This document shows, piece by piece, positions 17,632 to 26,525 of a stretch of 64,000 nucleotides of DNA. Position 1 is the first letter of the stretch; the number at the start of each line of letters is the position of its first letter. Origin of the DNA: an uncultured Paracoccaceae bacterium (GTDB lineage: Bacteria > Pseudomonadota > Alphaproteobacteria > Rhodobacterales > Rhodobacteraceae); assembly GCA_938002605.1 (NCBI GenBank), contig CALLAF010000038.1, positions 1 through 64,000 on the forward strand, in the 5' to 3' direction. The position numbers were made by a program, and so were the translations under genes. Below the pieces are notes generated by a model. That model was not told where the DNA came from. It ran no database searches and was given only the letters and a program-made list of their open reading frames with translations.

Positions 17632-18597
17632 TTAGACTTTAATGTTCACAAGCGAACGCATGACGATCACGTTCAATACGAGAAAGGCACTGATGACAAA
17701 ACATGCCGGAATGAAGACAGAGCTTTCCATGACTTCATCGAAATAGTCGGGTTTCACCAAAGTGATCAGGATCAATGCAAGAACTGGAAAGACTGACAAT
17801 AGGTTGCCAGACCATTTCGCTTCCGCAGTAATTGCGCTAACACGCCGGAACAGGCGGAAGCGGGCCCGGATAACCTTGGCAAGGCCATCCAAAATTTCGG
17901 CCAAGTTACCACCGGATGTCTGTTGAATACTAACGGCAACGGCCAGGAAGCGCATATCTTGGTTATCCAAGCGTTCGGCCATTGCCTTAAGCGTTTCCCC
18001 CATATCGCGCCCATATGCAGCCTCGTCCGAGATCATCCCGAATTCGGTGCCCAGCGGATCGGCAATCTCGGTTGAAACAATCTGGAGAGAGTTTGAAAAC
18101 GGGTGCCCCACGCGCAAAGAGCGGACCATAAGTTCAACAGCCTCTGGAAGCTGCTCTGCAATCATAGACATCCGTTTGTTTGCCTTGCGGCTGATCCAAA
18201 CATATACGCCGCCAACGCCCATCAAAACCGCGACAGCTGCACGCACTGGCACACCAAGCTGGGTCAGGACGGTCAGCATCATAAAGGCAACAAAACTGAT
18301 GACGCCCATCAGCATGATGATTTGTGGCGGGGTAAACACGATGTTCGCCATCTGCGCTTTATTCGCCAAAATCGAATAGATCGGAATGCTCTGCGATCGC
18401 ATATGCTGCGACATTTCTTTGCGGAGCTGATCAAGAACCTGTTCGCGGTTCCCGCCTTTATCAAGCATCTCAAGACGGCGGTTAACCTTCCCGTCCATGC
18501 TGATCGATTTGCCGAAAATCACAAGGTAGACACCCTGAACCATCGCCACGACGGCGACAAAGATCAGGATATATATAACTGGGGCAGCCGAAATCAT
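17632..18597 (-). CDS. tadB: Tad pilus inner-membrane assembly protein TadB
   Basis: TadB is the partner of TadC in the Tad platform. The 321-residue protein opens with a hydrophobic segment (VIYILIFVAVVAMVQGVYLVIFG). It has a central pair of helices around residues 90-135, and an F domain with LPEAVELMVRSLRVGHPFSNSL and IQQTSGGNLAEILDGLAKVIR. A C-terminal helix pair follows. The segment lengths match the TadB family. It starts 6 bases after the cpaF stop, in the same operon. Confidence 0.93.
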   Translation of the reverse strand: MISAAPVIYILIFVAVVAMVQGVYLVIFGKSISMDGKVNRRLEMLDKGGNREQVLDQLRKEMSQHMRSQSIPIYSILANKAQMANIVFTPPQIIMLMGVISFVAFMMLTVLTQLGVPVRAAVAVLMGVGGVYVWISRKANKRMSMIAEQLPEAVELMVRSLRVGHPFSNSLQIVSTEIADPLGTEFGMISDEAAYGRDMGETLKAMAERLDNQDMRFLAVAVSIQQTSGGNLAEILDGLAKVIRARFRLFRRVSAITAEAKWSGNLLSVFPVLALILITLVKPDYFDEVMESSVFIPACFVISAFLVLNVIVMRSLVNIKV

Positions 18598-18603
18598 GCG
18601 TTG

Positions 18604-20058
18604 TTACTCCGCAACCATTGGTTCAAAGATAGCAGGCGGCAAATCATACCCCCACAACTTAAAGCGGTCAGAATAGTGACTACGCACGCCTGTCGCTGTA
18701 AAATGCCCGATAATCTTGTTGTCGGGAGTTAGGCCGACACGCTGATATCGGAAAATTTCTTGCATCGAAATAACGTCGCCTTCCATCCCGGTGATTTCGG
18801 TGATTGACGTCATGCGGCGCGACCCGTCTTGCAGACGAGAAGCCTGCACGATCAGGTTCACAGCGGATGAAATCTGGCTCCGCATTGCCTTCAACGGCAT
18901 TTCGATCCCGGCCATTGCGATCATGTTTTCCAAACGTGATACGCCGTCACGTGCAGAGTTGGCGTGAATGGTGGTCATTGATCCATCGTGGCCGGTGTTC
19001 ATAGCTTGCAGCATGTCGATAACTTCTTCGCCACGCGTCTCCCCCACGATGATGCGATCTGGACGCATCCGCAGGGCGTTTTTTAGACAGTCGCGCTGTG
19101 ACACGCCGCCTCTGCCTTCGACGTTGGGTGGACGGCTTTCCATCCGACCAACGTGCGTTTGTTGGAGTTGAAGTTCGGCCGTATCCTCGATCGTCAAGAT
19201 ACGCTCTGCATCGTCAATAAAACCCGAAAGCGCGTTCAGCGTGGTCGTTTTACCAGAACCCGTACCACCTGAAACGATCACGTTCAGACGGGTCGACACG
19301 GCGGCCTGAAGATAGGCGGCCATTTCTTCGGTGAAGGCACCGAATTTGACCAGCTCTTCAATGCCGAGCTTATCTTTCTTAAACTTACGAATAGAAACCA
19401 GTGACCCGTCGACCGCGATAGGCGGCACCATGGCGTTAAAACGCGAGCCGTCTGCAAGGCGCGCATCGACGTAAGGGTTACTTTCATCAACCCGACGTCC
19501 AACGGCGGAAACGATTTTATCGATGATCCGCAGCAGGTGTTTTTCATCTTTAAACGTAATATCAGTGAGCTGAAGCTTACCGTCACGCTCCACAAAGATC
19601 TGCTGCGGGCCGTTCACGAGAATATCGTTCACGGATGGGTCTTTGAGCAATGTCTCAAGCGGGCCAAGGCCGGTGACTTCAAAGAACAAATCTTGGCTAA
19701 GCGCTTGCCGTTCGTCACGGTTCAGGACGATGCCCATTTCCTCAAGCGATTCATTCGCGATCGAGTTAATCTCGTTACGCAGCTCGGCCTCTGACGCAGA
19801 TTCCAATGCGGCGAGGTTCAAATTGTCGAGCAGTGATTTGTGCAATTCGAGCTTGATCTCACTCAAACGTTCTTTGCGACGCTTGTCTTTATCAACTGGA
19901 CCAGCTTCTGCAGCCCGCTTTTCGGGCATTGCCTTCATCAGCGATTTGCGTGCTTCATCCACTTTTGGGGCAGCCGCCGGAGTGACACTTACCTTTGGAC
20001 GGCCCGCCGCGGCAGGGGCATCTTTTGGGGCGTTAGGTTTTTTATATTTCGAAAACAT
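18604..20058 (-). CDS. cpaF: Tad pilus assembly ATPase CpaF/TadA
   Basis: CpaF is the hexameric secretion ATPase that powers Flp pilus assembly. The 484-residue protein has a variable Lys- and Ala-rich N terminus of about 60 residues. A helical N domain precedes the GspE-type ATPase core. Walker A GGTGSGKT is at residues 264-271, Walker B lies within the [14 protein letters not shown] segment, and a conserved MTTIHANS follows. It starts 11 bases after cpaE and precedes tadB. Length and motifs are normal. Confidence 0.96.
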   Translation of the reverse strand: MFSKYKKPNAPKDAPAAAGRPKVSVTPAAAPKVDEARKSLMKAMPEKRAAEAGPVDKDKRRKERLSEIKLELHKSLLDNLNLAALESASEAELRNEINSIANESLEEMGIVLNRDERQALSQDLFFEVTGLGPLETLLKDPSVNDILVNGPQQIFVERDGKLQLTDITFKDEKHLLRIIDKIVSAVGRRVDESNPYVDARLADGSRFNAMVPPIAVDGSLVSIRKFKKDKLGIEELVKFGAFTEEMAAYLQAAVSTRLNVIVSGGTGSGKTTTLNALSGFIDDAERILTIEDTAELQLQQTHVGRMESRPPNVEGRGGVSQRDCLKNALRMRPDRIIVGETRGEEVIDMLQAMNTGHDGSMTTIHANSARDGVSRLENMIAMAGIEMPLKAMRSQISSAVNLIVQASRLQDGSRRMTSITEITGMEGDVISMQEIFRYQRVGLTPDNKIIGHFTATGVRSHYSDRFKLWGYDLPPAIFEPMVAE

Positions 20059-20069
20059 ATTATTGCCTC

Positions 20070-21311
20070 TTAAGCTCTCGCGTCAGCTTCAGCTTGGTTG
20101 ACGTCATGCAGTGATTTCGCAAACTTAGTGATTTCTTTGCGCAATGGGTTCTTGGGGATACCGACAGCCATGGGGGATCCGTGGTCAGAGCTTTGCATGA
20201 CAGGCTTGCCGCCGTCAGGCATCAGCACGTCGATTGAAATCCCCAAACTATCCGCGAGGCGTTTGACACGGCTTTTGCCGTTCATATCGGTAAATCCAGG
20301 CGCGCGGTTGAGAATGAACCGGATTTTGTCGAAGGGCAGGTCTTCTGACTGCAGCGCGCGCTTTAGGCGCAACGTATTTTGTGCAGATCGCATATCCAAT
20401 TCGATCATCGCAAGATAGATATGCGCAGTTTCAAGAACAGTTTGCGACCATTCGATCATCGTCGTGGGCATGTCGATGATGACGTAGTCAAAATTGACCC
20501 GTGCGACTTCGATCAGACGCGCGATATCTTCGGGCGTAATCATGTCCAACGGAATCATATCTGTTGGTGAAGTCAGCACGTGCAGCTTGTCTTCATAGGT
20601 CAGCATGGATTGCAAAAAGGCTTCGGAATCCATCGATTCTGTGTCGGTCAGCATTTCCAACACGGCCTCGCGGCGAGGCAGGTCAAGATATGTCGATACC
20701 GATCCGAACTGAAAGTCGAGATCAAGCAAGCAGACTTTGGGTGGGTCTTCCTTGTCTATGTTGGCAAGCTCCCAAGCAAGGTTGACAGCAAACATTGTCG
20801 CACCGGTGCCGCCCGCAATGCCGTGGATTGGCACAACAACGCCAGAATGATTCCCCGTCGCGCTAAAGCCTTTGGTGCCTTCAGCGGGTTCTTCAGGTTC
20901 TTGGGCCGTCAGGACACGTTCGATCGCGCGCGCGAGTTCGTTTTCGGGGAGCGGGTAGGGGACAAATTCATCGCCGCCTTCGCGAAGCAATTGGTGCAGC
21001 GCGGTAGGGCTCACATCTTCTGCGATAAGGATAACTTTGATCTTGGCGGCTTTAGCCACAGCAATCACTTCTGAAACCAACGGCAAGTTGTCTTCGTCAT
21101 TCACATCCATCGCGATGGTGACAAACTGGAGGCTGCGCGCCTCTTTTTGTCCCAAAAATGCGACAGCGTCCTCAAAACTCAGGTCGCCCCAAGCATCGCC
21201 AAGTGCTGCTTCCATGTCTTCGATTAACAGATCAAAAATCTGCACATCGCGGCTGATGGTGCACGCTACAATTGGGGGCGCATCGTGCTGTACGGCCGTA
21301 GTATCAGTCAT
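20070..21311 (-). CDS. cpaE: Tad pilus localisation protein CpaE/TadZ, P-loop without lysine
   Basis: CpaE/TadZ is a MinD/ParA-like protein that places the pilus machine, usually at a cell pole. The 413-residue protein has an atypical receiver-like domain to about residue 135 and then a ParA-type domain. The deviant P-loop reads AGGTGAT at about 166-172, so the catalytic lysine of GKT is replaced by alanine and the signature lysine is also absent. The LLDLDFQFGSVSTYLDLPRR segment is preserved. It is the first gene of its unit, with a 245-base upstream region containing the terminator of the preceding gene. Confidence 0.92.
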   Translation of the reverse strand: MTDTTAVQHDAPPIVACTISRDVQIFDLLIEDMEAALGDAWGDLSFEDAVAFLGQKEARSLQFVTIAMDVNDEDNLPLVSEVIAVAKAAKIKVILIAEDVSPTALHQLLREGGDEFVPYPLPENELARAIERVLTAQEPEEPAEGTKGFSATGNHSGVVVPIHGIAGGTGATMFAVNLAWELANIDKEDPPKVCLLDLDFQFGSVSTYLDLPRREAVLEMLTDTESMDSEAFLQSMLTYEDKLHVLTSPTDMIPLDMITPEDIARLIEVARVNFDYVIIDMPTTMIEWSQTVLETAHIYLAMIELDMRSAQNTLRLKRALQSEDLPFDKIRFILNRAPGFTDMNGKSRVKRLADSLGISIDVLMPDGGKPVMQSSDHGSPMAVGIPKNPLRKEITKFAKSLHDVNQAEADARA

Positions 21312-21498
21312 TCTTTGTCGTCCTCATCGGTGTTGTGATTCCATCTTAGTCCATCAGCAAGTGTAAGCGCTAGAGCGATAGAATATAAGGCGCGGCCGCG
21401 TTGCCGTGGCGCACAGTGTCCGGAGTCATTTGGGGGGCAATCGTGTCGAATTTTGGACCAAAGACCCATATTTCGGGTCAGTGTTGCAAAAAATGTAA

Positions 21499-21543
21499 CT
21501 AAAAAAGAGAATGTCCACGCCAAACTGCGTTCGGCGTGGACAT
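21499..21543 (-). terminator. Rho-independent terminator between the OmpA-like gene and cpaE
   Basis: On the minus strand ATGTCCACGCC and GGCGTGGACAT form a perfect 11-bp stem with an 11-base loop, followed by TCTCTTTTTT. It lies 14 bases after the OmpA-like stop, so cpaE and the genes beyond it probably have their own promoter in 21312-21498. Confidence 0.88.
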
Positions 21544-21556
21544 AATTGGTAGGCTG

Positions 21557-22204
21557 TTATTCGCTAGCGATGTTTGTACCACCGAGGGCCGCACCCGGCA
21601 CCGCGCGTTCGATATACGAGCGGTAAATAACCTGCGCATATTTTCCATCAAGCACCAATGGATCGGTTTCGACGAACCCTGAAACTTCAGTAACGGTCCG
21701 ACGATTGCGGCGCTCACGATCATTTGTCGCAATCAATGGCTGCGTTTCGCCGAAGGAAGCAACCGCTTCGAGGCGATCCCGTCCAATACCTTGCGAGGTC
21801 AGATAAGCAACAACTGCTTGTGCACGGCGTAGGCCGAGGCGGCGGTTGTAAGCTTGGCTACCGACAAGATCGGTGTGGCCGTAAACCCGGAATTTGACCT
21901 CTGGGAACTGACGGATCCAATCTGCTTGGCGTGCAAGGATACGCTGGGCATCTGCATCAAGAACAGTCGAGTTAAACTCGAATGTAACTGTTGAATCAAT
22001 CTCGGACGCGAAACGGCGTGCTAGATTGACGCGGTAGTCTTCTTGCGCAGACTGAACCATCACGTTGTTCATCGTCGCGTTGCCAAAGCCACCGCCGTCA
22101 ACGACTGCCCCTGCTTCATATTGAAGCTGTGGGAAGTCATCAGTGGTCGTGTCGCAGCCCGCAAGGAGCGCAGCGGCCATCGCTGTTGTCATAAGTTTTT
22201 TCAT
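21557..22204 (-). CDS. OmpA-family lipoprotein of the tad locus
   Basis: The 215-residue precursor has a lipoprotein signal with Cys17 (LLAGC). After about 60 linker residues comes an OmpA-like peptidoglycan-binding domain containing VTFEFNSTVLDADAQRIL, FRVYGHTDLVGSQAYNRRLG and the NDRERRNRRTV end. About 35 further residues follow the domain. In roseobacter tad loci such a protein commonly follows the secretin and may anchor it to the cell wall; that role is inferred from position. It starts 16 bases after the cpaC stop. Confidence 0.88.
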   Translation of the reverse strand: MKKLMTTAMAAALLAGCDTTTDDFPQLQYEAGAVVDGGGFGNATMNNVMVQSAQEDYRVNLARRFASEIDSTVTFEFNSTVLDADAQRILARQADWIRQFPEVKFRVYGHTDLVGSQAYNRRLGLRRAQAVVAYLTSQGIGRDRLEAVASFGETQPLIATNDRERRNRRTVTEVSGFVETDPLVLDGKYAQVIYRSYIERAVPGAALGGTNIASE

Positions 22205-22220
22205 TGACCTGTGCTCCTAT

Positions 22221-23597
22221 TCATTCGTCCATGACGTAGCCGTAAGACCCGCTAAAGTCCTGACGTGCTACTTCACCGGCTGCGCCGGGGATTTGAGTGC
22301 CGGCAGATGTTTTGCCGAGCAAGAACAGATCGGCTTCGCTTGGCAGCTGCACACGATCAGTTGGAAGCGACAAAGCAGCGCCGCGAGTTGGTGATACCAA
22401 GTGCGGAGTAACGATGATCACAAGCTCAGTTTGCTCGCGCTCATAGGCCGCACTCCGGAACAAAGCGCCCAAAACAGGCACATCGCCGATCCACGGCACC
22501 GATTCGGTGAGATCGTTAAAGTCGTCTTGTAGCAAACCTGCAATCGCAAAGCTTTCGCCATCGCGCATTTCGACTGTTGTGCTGGTTTCGCGGCGTGAAA
22601 ACGCGTTAATTGTGAATTCACCGGCCGTAAACGCATTTGTCGTGTCGATCGACGATACCGCGGCTTCAAGCTCAATGTTGATAATATCACCATCCACGAC
22701 GGTTGGGATAAAGTTCAACTCAACGCCGAACGGCTTGAATACGACTGAAATAGCCTCGTCGCTCTGAGCCGTGGGAACAGGGTATTCTCCCCCCGCCAAG
22801 AACGACGCTTCTTGACCGCTGAGTGCTGTAAGGTTTGGTTCAGCGAGTGTCCGTACAAGGCCGCGCGATTCAAGCGCTTCAAGTGTTAGGCTTACGTCCA
22901 TTGCGCCGGCGCCGAAACCAAAGGTAACTGCACCGTTATTCCCGGCCCCTGCGGCTGTAGCCGTGCCACCGTCAACGCTCAGTCCATTCGATGTTCCGAG
23001 TACCGAGAAGTTGGTGCCAAACGATTTACTTACAGAGCGGTTCATTTCTGAGAACCGGACCTGCAGCATCACCTGCTGTGTACCGCCGACAACCATTAGG
23101 TTTGATACCCGATCTGGCGCGTAACGGTTCGCCAATTCAAGAGCACGTTCAAGACGCGCGATTGAGCTGACCTGTCCAGAAAGTACGATGCCATCATTGG
23201 CTGTGCGTACTTCGATGTTTTCACCTGGAAGGATTTGAGCCAGGCGTTCTTTGAACTCGCCCATATCAGGTGAGACATGGATCTCAACGTTGGTAATCAG
23301 ACGCCCATCAGCGCCCAACAAGGTTAGGGTAGTGCGACCCGGCTCTTTTCCCAAAACGTACAATGTACGTTCTGAAAGCGAAGAAATATCCGCAATACCC
23401 GGGTTGGCGATTGAAACGTTCGAGTAAGGAACGTCACTTTCAACCACGACGGCCCGGTTCATCGGGACGCTTAATGCACTGGATGCCGCGCCGCGCAAGA
23501 CGCGCAACGTTTCAGCCGGTGCCATTGTTGGTGCCGTCGCGGTAAGCGACAACGTTAAGCCAGTAAGTGCGGCTTTGATAAATCTGTCATACTTCAT
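22221..23597 (-). CDS. cpaC: Tad pilus outer-membrane secretin CpaC/RcpA
   Basis: CpaC/RcpA forms the outer-membrane secretin through which the Flp pilus leaves the cell. From the ATG at 23597 the protein is 458 residues with a signal peptide (cleavage near Ala28). A longer frame to 23723 exists, but its N terminus is not signal-like. An N-terminal pilus-secretin domain with a BON-like region precedes the C-terminal secretin domain. That domain contains VMLQVRFSEMNRSVSKSFG and the late VPWIGDVPVLGALFRS motif typical of the family. It is followed by the OmpA-like lipoprotein. Confidence 0.94.
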   Translation of the reverse strand: MKYDRFIKAALTGLTLSLTATAPTMAPAETLRVLRGAASSALSVPMNRAVVVESDVPYSNVSIANPGIADISSLSERTLYVLGKEPGRTTLTLLGADGRLITNVEIHVSPDMGEFKERLAQILPGENIEVRTANDGIVLSGQVSSIARLERALELANRYAPDRVSNLMVVGGTQQVMLQVRFSEMNRSVSKSFGTNFSVLGTSNGLSVDGGTATAAGAGNNGAVTFGFGAGAMDVSLTLEALESRGLVRTLAEPNLTALSGQEASFLAGGEYPVPTAQSDEAISVVFKPFGVELNFIPTVVDGDIINIELEAAVSSIDTTNAFTAGEFTINAFSRRETSTTVEMRDGESFAIAGLLQDDFNDLTESVPWIGDVPVLGALFRSAAYEREQTELVIIVTPHLVSPTRGAALSLPTDRVQLPSEADLFLLGKTSAGTQIPGAAGEVARQDFSGSYGYVMDE

Positions 23598-23746
23598 AAG
23601 TGACCTGCCTCTCCGATCACGCCTCGTTGCTAGGGTCTTAATGCCCATGATGGGGTGACCATGCGGCAAGCGCACATTTATTGCAATAATCAATAGGTTG
23701 TAAGGCAAAGCGAATGTGGACATCGCGCAACACTATTTTACAGAAC

Positions 23747-23778
23747 AAAAAAACGCCCGGGGCTAACCGGGCGCTTTT
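23747..23778. terminator. Bidirectional terminator between cpaB and cpaC
   Basis: CGCCCGG at 23754-23760 and CCGGGCG at 23767-23773 form a 7-bp GC stem. Seven A residues lie to the left, giving a T tract for minus-strand transcripts, and CTTTTTC lies to the right. For the minus-strand tad genes it comes after cpaB and before cpaC, so it should end or attenuate the pilin-cpaB transcript. Confidence 0.85.
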
Positions 23779-23791
23779 TCTTAATTTTTTA

Positions 23792-23805
23792 AAGCGCTAG
23801 CGCTT
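23792..23805. other. 14-bp perfect palindrome at the end of cpaB
   Basis: AAGCGCTAGCGCTT is self-complementary and overlaps the cpaB stop codon, just before the bidirectional terminator. It could add to the RNA 3' end structure or bind a protein as a duplex. A single copy is visible. Confidence 0.4.
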
Positions 23806-24622
23806 ATTCGCAAGGAACTTCAGTTCGCGTTTGTTCAGTGCCGCGAAGAACAGTTTGGTAGCAAACTTCTTCTTCCACCTCTTCCTCTTCGATGATTTCG
23901 CCGGTCACTGATAGGTTATCAGCAGAAATGTTTTCAGTGATTGTGGCGGAATCGCCAGAACCTACGAGCGAGATCGTGAGCGAACCGCTTGACTGCGCTT
24001 GCGTTAGCTCGGCGACTTCTTGCGGGGTGATTTGAACGATGACCTGATCAATCCCGTTTGAGCGATCCTCGTTAGGGGCTGCGATAATCTCCAGCCCTGA
24101 TTTTAAGAGGTTAGTTACGCGACGCCCAGACTGCAGTTCGCCGCTCCAGTAGAGGTCGATGCGGTCGTCCGGGCGCAAAGTGCCAAAACTACCCGTTACC
24201 CGACCTTGAATGGGGAATGCACGCATGCCAGGTTCAAGGAGTGCGGTCAGGCCGCGCGTCGCGCCTGGGGCTGCAAGGCGGCTCTGCGTCAATGGCTCGT
24301 TCGGAATAATGGGCAGGATTACCACGCGTGATTTAGCGGCATATTCAGGGGGAAACAGAATCTCTTCTTCTTGCAATATACCTTCGGGAAGCGATTCGCG
24401 TGCGTATTTCATCAAGACGACATCGTCTGCCGTCAAGACTTCTCCATACGTAAATGCTTTGTTGACGGTGTAAACGTCAACAGTTTGTACAGCGCCGTCG
24501 CGTTGTGCTTGCGCGCGCGCAAGTTCACTTTCTGTTTGTTCGATTTGTTGGTTTACCATATAGACAGCAAAGCCAGCGAGGCCCATGCCGACCAATAAAA
24601 CGAGTCCAAAAACTCCACGCAT
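23804..24622 (-). CDS. cpaB: Tad pilus assembly protein CpaB/RcpC
   Basis: CpaB/RcpC is an inner-membrane-anchored periplasmic protein of the Tad system, thought to stabilise or gate the secretin. The 272-residue product starts at the ATG with AAAGGA 7 bases upstream; a frame open to 24682 is disfavoured. A membrane anchor lies at residues 5-22, then a short coiled coil (QQIEQTESELARAQAQ). A SAF domain follows, containing YGEVLTADDVVL and LTALLEPGMRAFPI, and then the RcpC domain. The C-terminal end is acidic and has two cysteines that may pair. Confidence 0.92.
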   Translation of the reverse strand: MRGVFGLVLLVGMGLAGFAVYMVNQQIEQTESELARAQAQRDGAVQTVDVYTVNKAFTYGEVLTADDVVLMKYARESLPEGILQEEEILFPPEYAAKSRVVILPIIPNEPLTQSRLAAPGATRGLTALLEPGMRAFPIQGRVTGSFGTLRPDDRIDLYWSGELQSGRRVTNLLKSGLEIIAAPNEDRSNGIDQVIVQITPQEVAELTQAQSSGSLTISLVGSGDSATITENISADNLSVTGEIIEEEEVEEEVCYQTVLRGTEQTRTEVPCE

Positions 24623-24845
24623 TATCGCATCCTTTGATTTTTGAGCCGCCATCGGGTGTTGTGACTGGCACTGTAGCCCCAAACCGTGACAAGCTATTAG
24701 CTTTGCCGCGTTTTAGACCATTTAGAAAGGGGATTTCAATGCACGGTATGCACGCTTCGAGAAACAGTGTTCATTTGACACAGTATTCTATCAACAACCA
24801 CTCGTATATGGACGCCAGTCCGTCAGCGTGCCGAGGGGGTTTGAT

Positions 24846-25031
24846 TTAGTTCTGGCTGGGGTTTATATTATCAAGAGACGTTTCAATTTCATCCGCAAGC
24901 CCAGTTGTTCCGGATGAAAATGTGGTAACGACAACGAGACCAAGTGTAGTAATTGAAGCTGTTAACACTACAAAATCAACGGTCACAGCGCCACTTTCCT
25001 CGATAGCAAAGCGTTTCAGAATTTTTTTCAT
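24846..25031 (-). CDS. Flp-family pilin, second copy
   Basis: This is a 61-residue Flp/Fap prepilin. A short basic leader (MKKILKRF) is followed by the cleavage region ESG/AVTVDF, and then a single hydrophobic helix of about 20 residues and a polar tail. The canonical Glu-Tyr of Flp after the cleavage site is replaced by Asp-Phe, as in the first pilin. AGGA lies 6-7 bases before the ATG. It is separated from the first pilin by a terminator-like hairpin and is probably expressed at a lower level. It could be a minor pilin. Confidence 0.88.
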   Translation of the reverse strand: MKKILKRFAIEESGAVTVDFVVLTASITTLGLVVVTTFSSGTTGLADEIETSLDNINPSQN

Positions 25032-25065
25032 TTTATATCCTGTCCGTTTTAACTCTCTAACTAGG

Positions 25066-25103
25066 CAAAAAGGGGCAAGCCACAAAACAGTAGCCTGCCC
25101 CTT
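25066..25103 (-). terminator. Hairpin terminator or attenuator between the two flp genes
   Basis: On the minus strand AAGGGGCA pairs with TGCCCCTT, extended by a few more pairs around the loop, and runs straight into TTTTTGCC. It lies downstream of the first pilin stop. Such a hairpin would stabilise and end most transcripts of the first pilin while allowing limited read-through to the second. Confidence 0.8.
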
Positions 25104-25145
25104 GCTTTGGCAGAAATCACTGCGCAATGCTAGTGATTGCTGGAC

Positions 25146-25337
25146 TTAGGTGCCGGCTTGACCAGCGTTCATTTCGTTGAGTGAGGTTTCGATTTCGTTG
25201 GCCAGGCCTTTTGCGCCGTTAGAAACAGCTGTACCAACAGCCAGACCAAGAACAACGATCGCAGCAGTCAGAACTACGAAGTCAACTGTTACAGCACCGT
25301 CTTCGTCGTTGCGGAAGTTTTTGATAAAGTTAAGCAT
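25146..25337 (-). CDS. flp: Flp-family major pilin
   Basis: This is a 63-residue Flp prepilin and the first gene of the tad locus. The leader MLNFIKNFRNDEDG is cut by CpaA before AVTVDF, giving a mature protein of about 49 residues. That consists of one hydrophobic helix and a tail ending in NEMNAGQAGT. Asp-Phe stands where classical Flp has Glu-Tyr. A very strong ribosome site (AGGAGGGA, spacing about 5) and an adjacent terminator suggest high expression, so this is the likely major pilin. Confidence 0.92.
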   Translation of the reverse strand: MLNFIKNFRNDEDGAVTVDFVVLTAAIVVLGLAVGTAVSNGAKGLANEIETSLNEMNAGQAGT

Positions 25338-25686
25338 TGAATTCCCTCCTCAGGGTATCATTAAGGTTCATTTCGTTCCTCGCCAGGTCAGCGTTACTAG
25401 GTGTTTAGCAAAGCCCCTGTCTTGGATGACCCTATATAGCCTGTAGAATGGGGCGGGAGTTTGACGCCTTTCATTTTTTTTGGGGTAGGGCAAAATTTTT
25501 TCAATAAAAGTTGTTAACCAATTGTATTTGTTGTATTAATTAGTTTAATTTGTGCTATGGTGTGCGGGCGCCCGTTGCTAAAAGGTCGGCAATAGGGCCT
25601 AAAAGACATAATTGTTTTCGGGAATCTGGCGTTTTGGCGGTTTTCTGCCATGATTAGGGTAATAAAAACGACGAGCAGGACAGATC
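25338..25686. promoter_or_regulatory. Divergent promoter region between flp and a lytic transglycosylase
   Basis: No gene is visible in these 349 bases. The part from 25475 to 25560 is unusually AT-rich, with A and T runs. On the minus strand a TATATA at about 25432-25437 could be a -10 element for flp, leaving a leader of roughly 90 bases before the strong ribosome site. On the plus strand I could not settle on a promoter for the transglycosylase. The AT tract may bind a nucleoid protein or a regulator. Confidence 0.5.
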
Positions 25687-26520
25687 ATGAATCGTAAGAT
25701 TCCTTTTTTAGTAGCGTTGACCCTGTCGGTCGGCAGTTCCATCGCCACCGCAGAAGTGGAGCGGCTACAACCGGATTTCACATTTCGGATGGTTTCAGTG
25801 CCACAGGCAGGGGCTACGGGGCTGATTGACGTACAGATTGATCCGAACGCGCCACGGCTGGGCCCTGTCTATTCAGAAGAACCTGAGACAGAAGAAGTGT
25901 CCGCCGCGATTCCCGTGCCGCAATCTGCAGGAACTGACTGGTTTTGGAATAACGTATCTTACGGGATAAACGATTCTTCTCCGGCACGGCTTGAAGATGC
26001 GCTGAAGCAAATCAATAATCCACCCGCAGGCGAAGGGGTTTCCGCGCCGCGGCTACAAAGTCTCCAAGATATTGCCAATGCACATGGTCTCGCGATTTTG
26101 ACCGAAACTGTTGGCACGGATGTTTCACCGGCATTGGTGCTGGCTGTAATTTCGGTGGAAAGCGCGGGACGCACTGATGCAGTGAGCCGTGCTGGGGCGA
26201 CGGGATTGATGCAATTGATGCCTGCGACGGCCGCGCGCTTTGGCGTGACCGACAGTACAGATGGGGCTCAGAACATTAAGGGCGGCGTTGCCTACCTTGG
26301 TTGGCTGCTCAATGAATTCGGAAATGATCCGGTTTTGGCGCTTGCAGGGTATAATGCGGGTGAAGGTAATGTCATGCGTCACGCAGGCGTGCCGCCGTTC
26401 GCGGAAACACGCGCCTATGTGCCAAAAGTATTGGCCGCGTGGCAGGTTGCGAAGGGGCTTTGCGCCACTCCACCCGAATTGATCACTGATGGCTGCGTGT
26501 TCAACGTGAACGGCATATAA
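25687..26520 (+). CDS. Periplasmic lytic transglycosylase (SLT domain)
   Basis: Lytic transglycosylases cut peptidoglycan strands, often to open space for envelope machines. The 277-residue precursor has a signal peptide cleaved after about Ala22, then about 100 linker residues. An SLT domain from about residue 125 follows, with the catalytic Glu158 in ISVESAGR. The motifs ATGLMQLMPATAARFGV and LAGYNAGEGNV come next. It diverges from the flp pilin gene and shares its promoter region, so a role in tad pilus insertion is plausible but inferred. Confidence 0.9.
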   Translation: MNRKIPFLVALTLSVGSSIATAEVERLQPDFTFRMVSVPQAGATGLIDVQIDPNAPRLGPVYSEEPETEEVSAAIPVPQSAGTDWFWNNVSYGINDSSPARLEDALKQINNPPAGEGVSAPRLQSLQDIANAHGLAILTETVGTDVSPALVLAVISVESAGRTDAVSRAGATGLMQLMPATAARFGVTDSTDGAQNIKGGVAYLGWLLNEFGNDPVLALAGYNAGEGNVMRHAGVPPFAETRAYVPKVLAAWQVAKGLCATPPELITDGCVFNVNGI

Positions 26521-26525
26521 AGATC

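Noticed and set aside
21308-21523. 71-codon minus-strand frame upstream of cpaE
   Set aside because: It overlaps both the terminator of the preceding gene and the cpaE start, and the protein has no coherent features. The space is more likely a promoter region.
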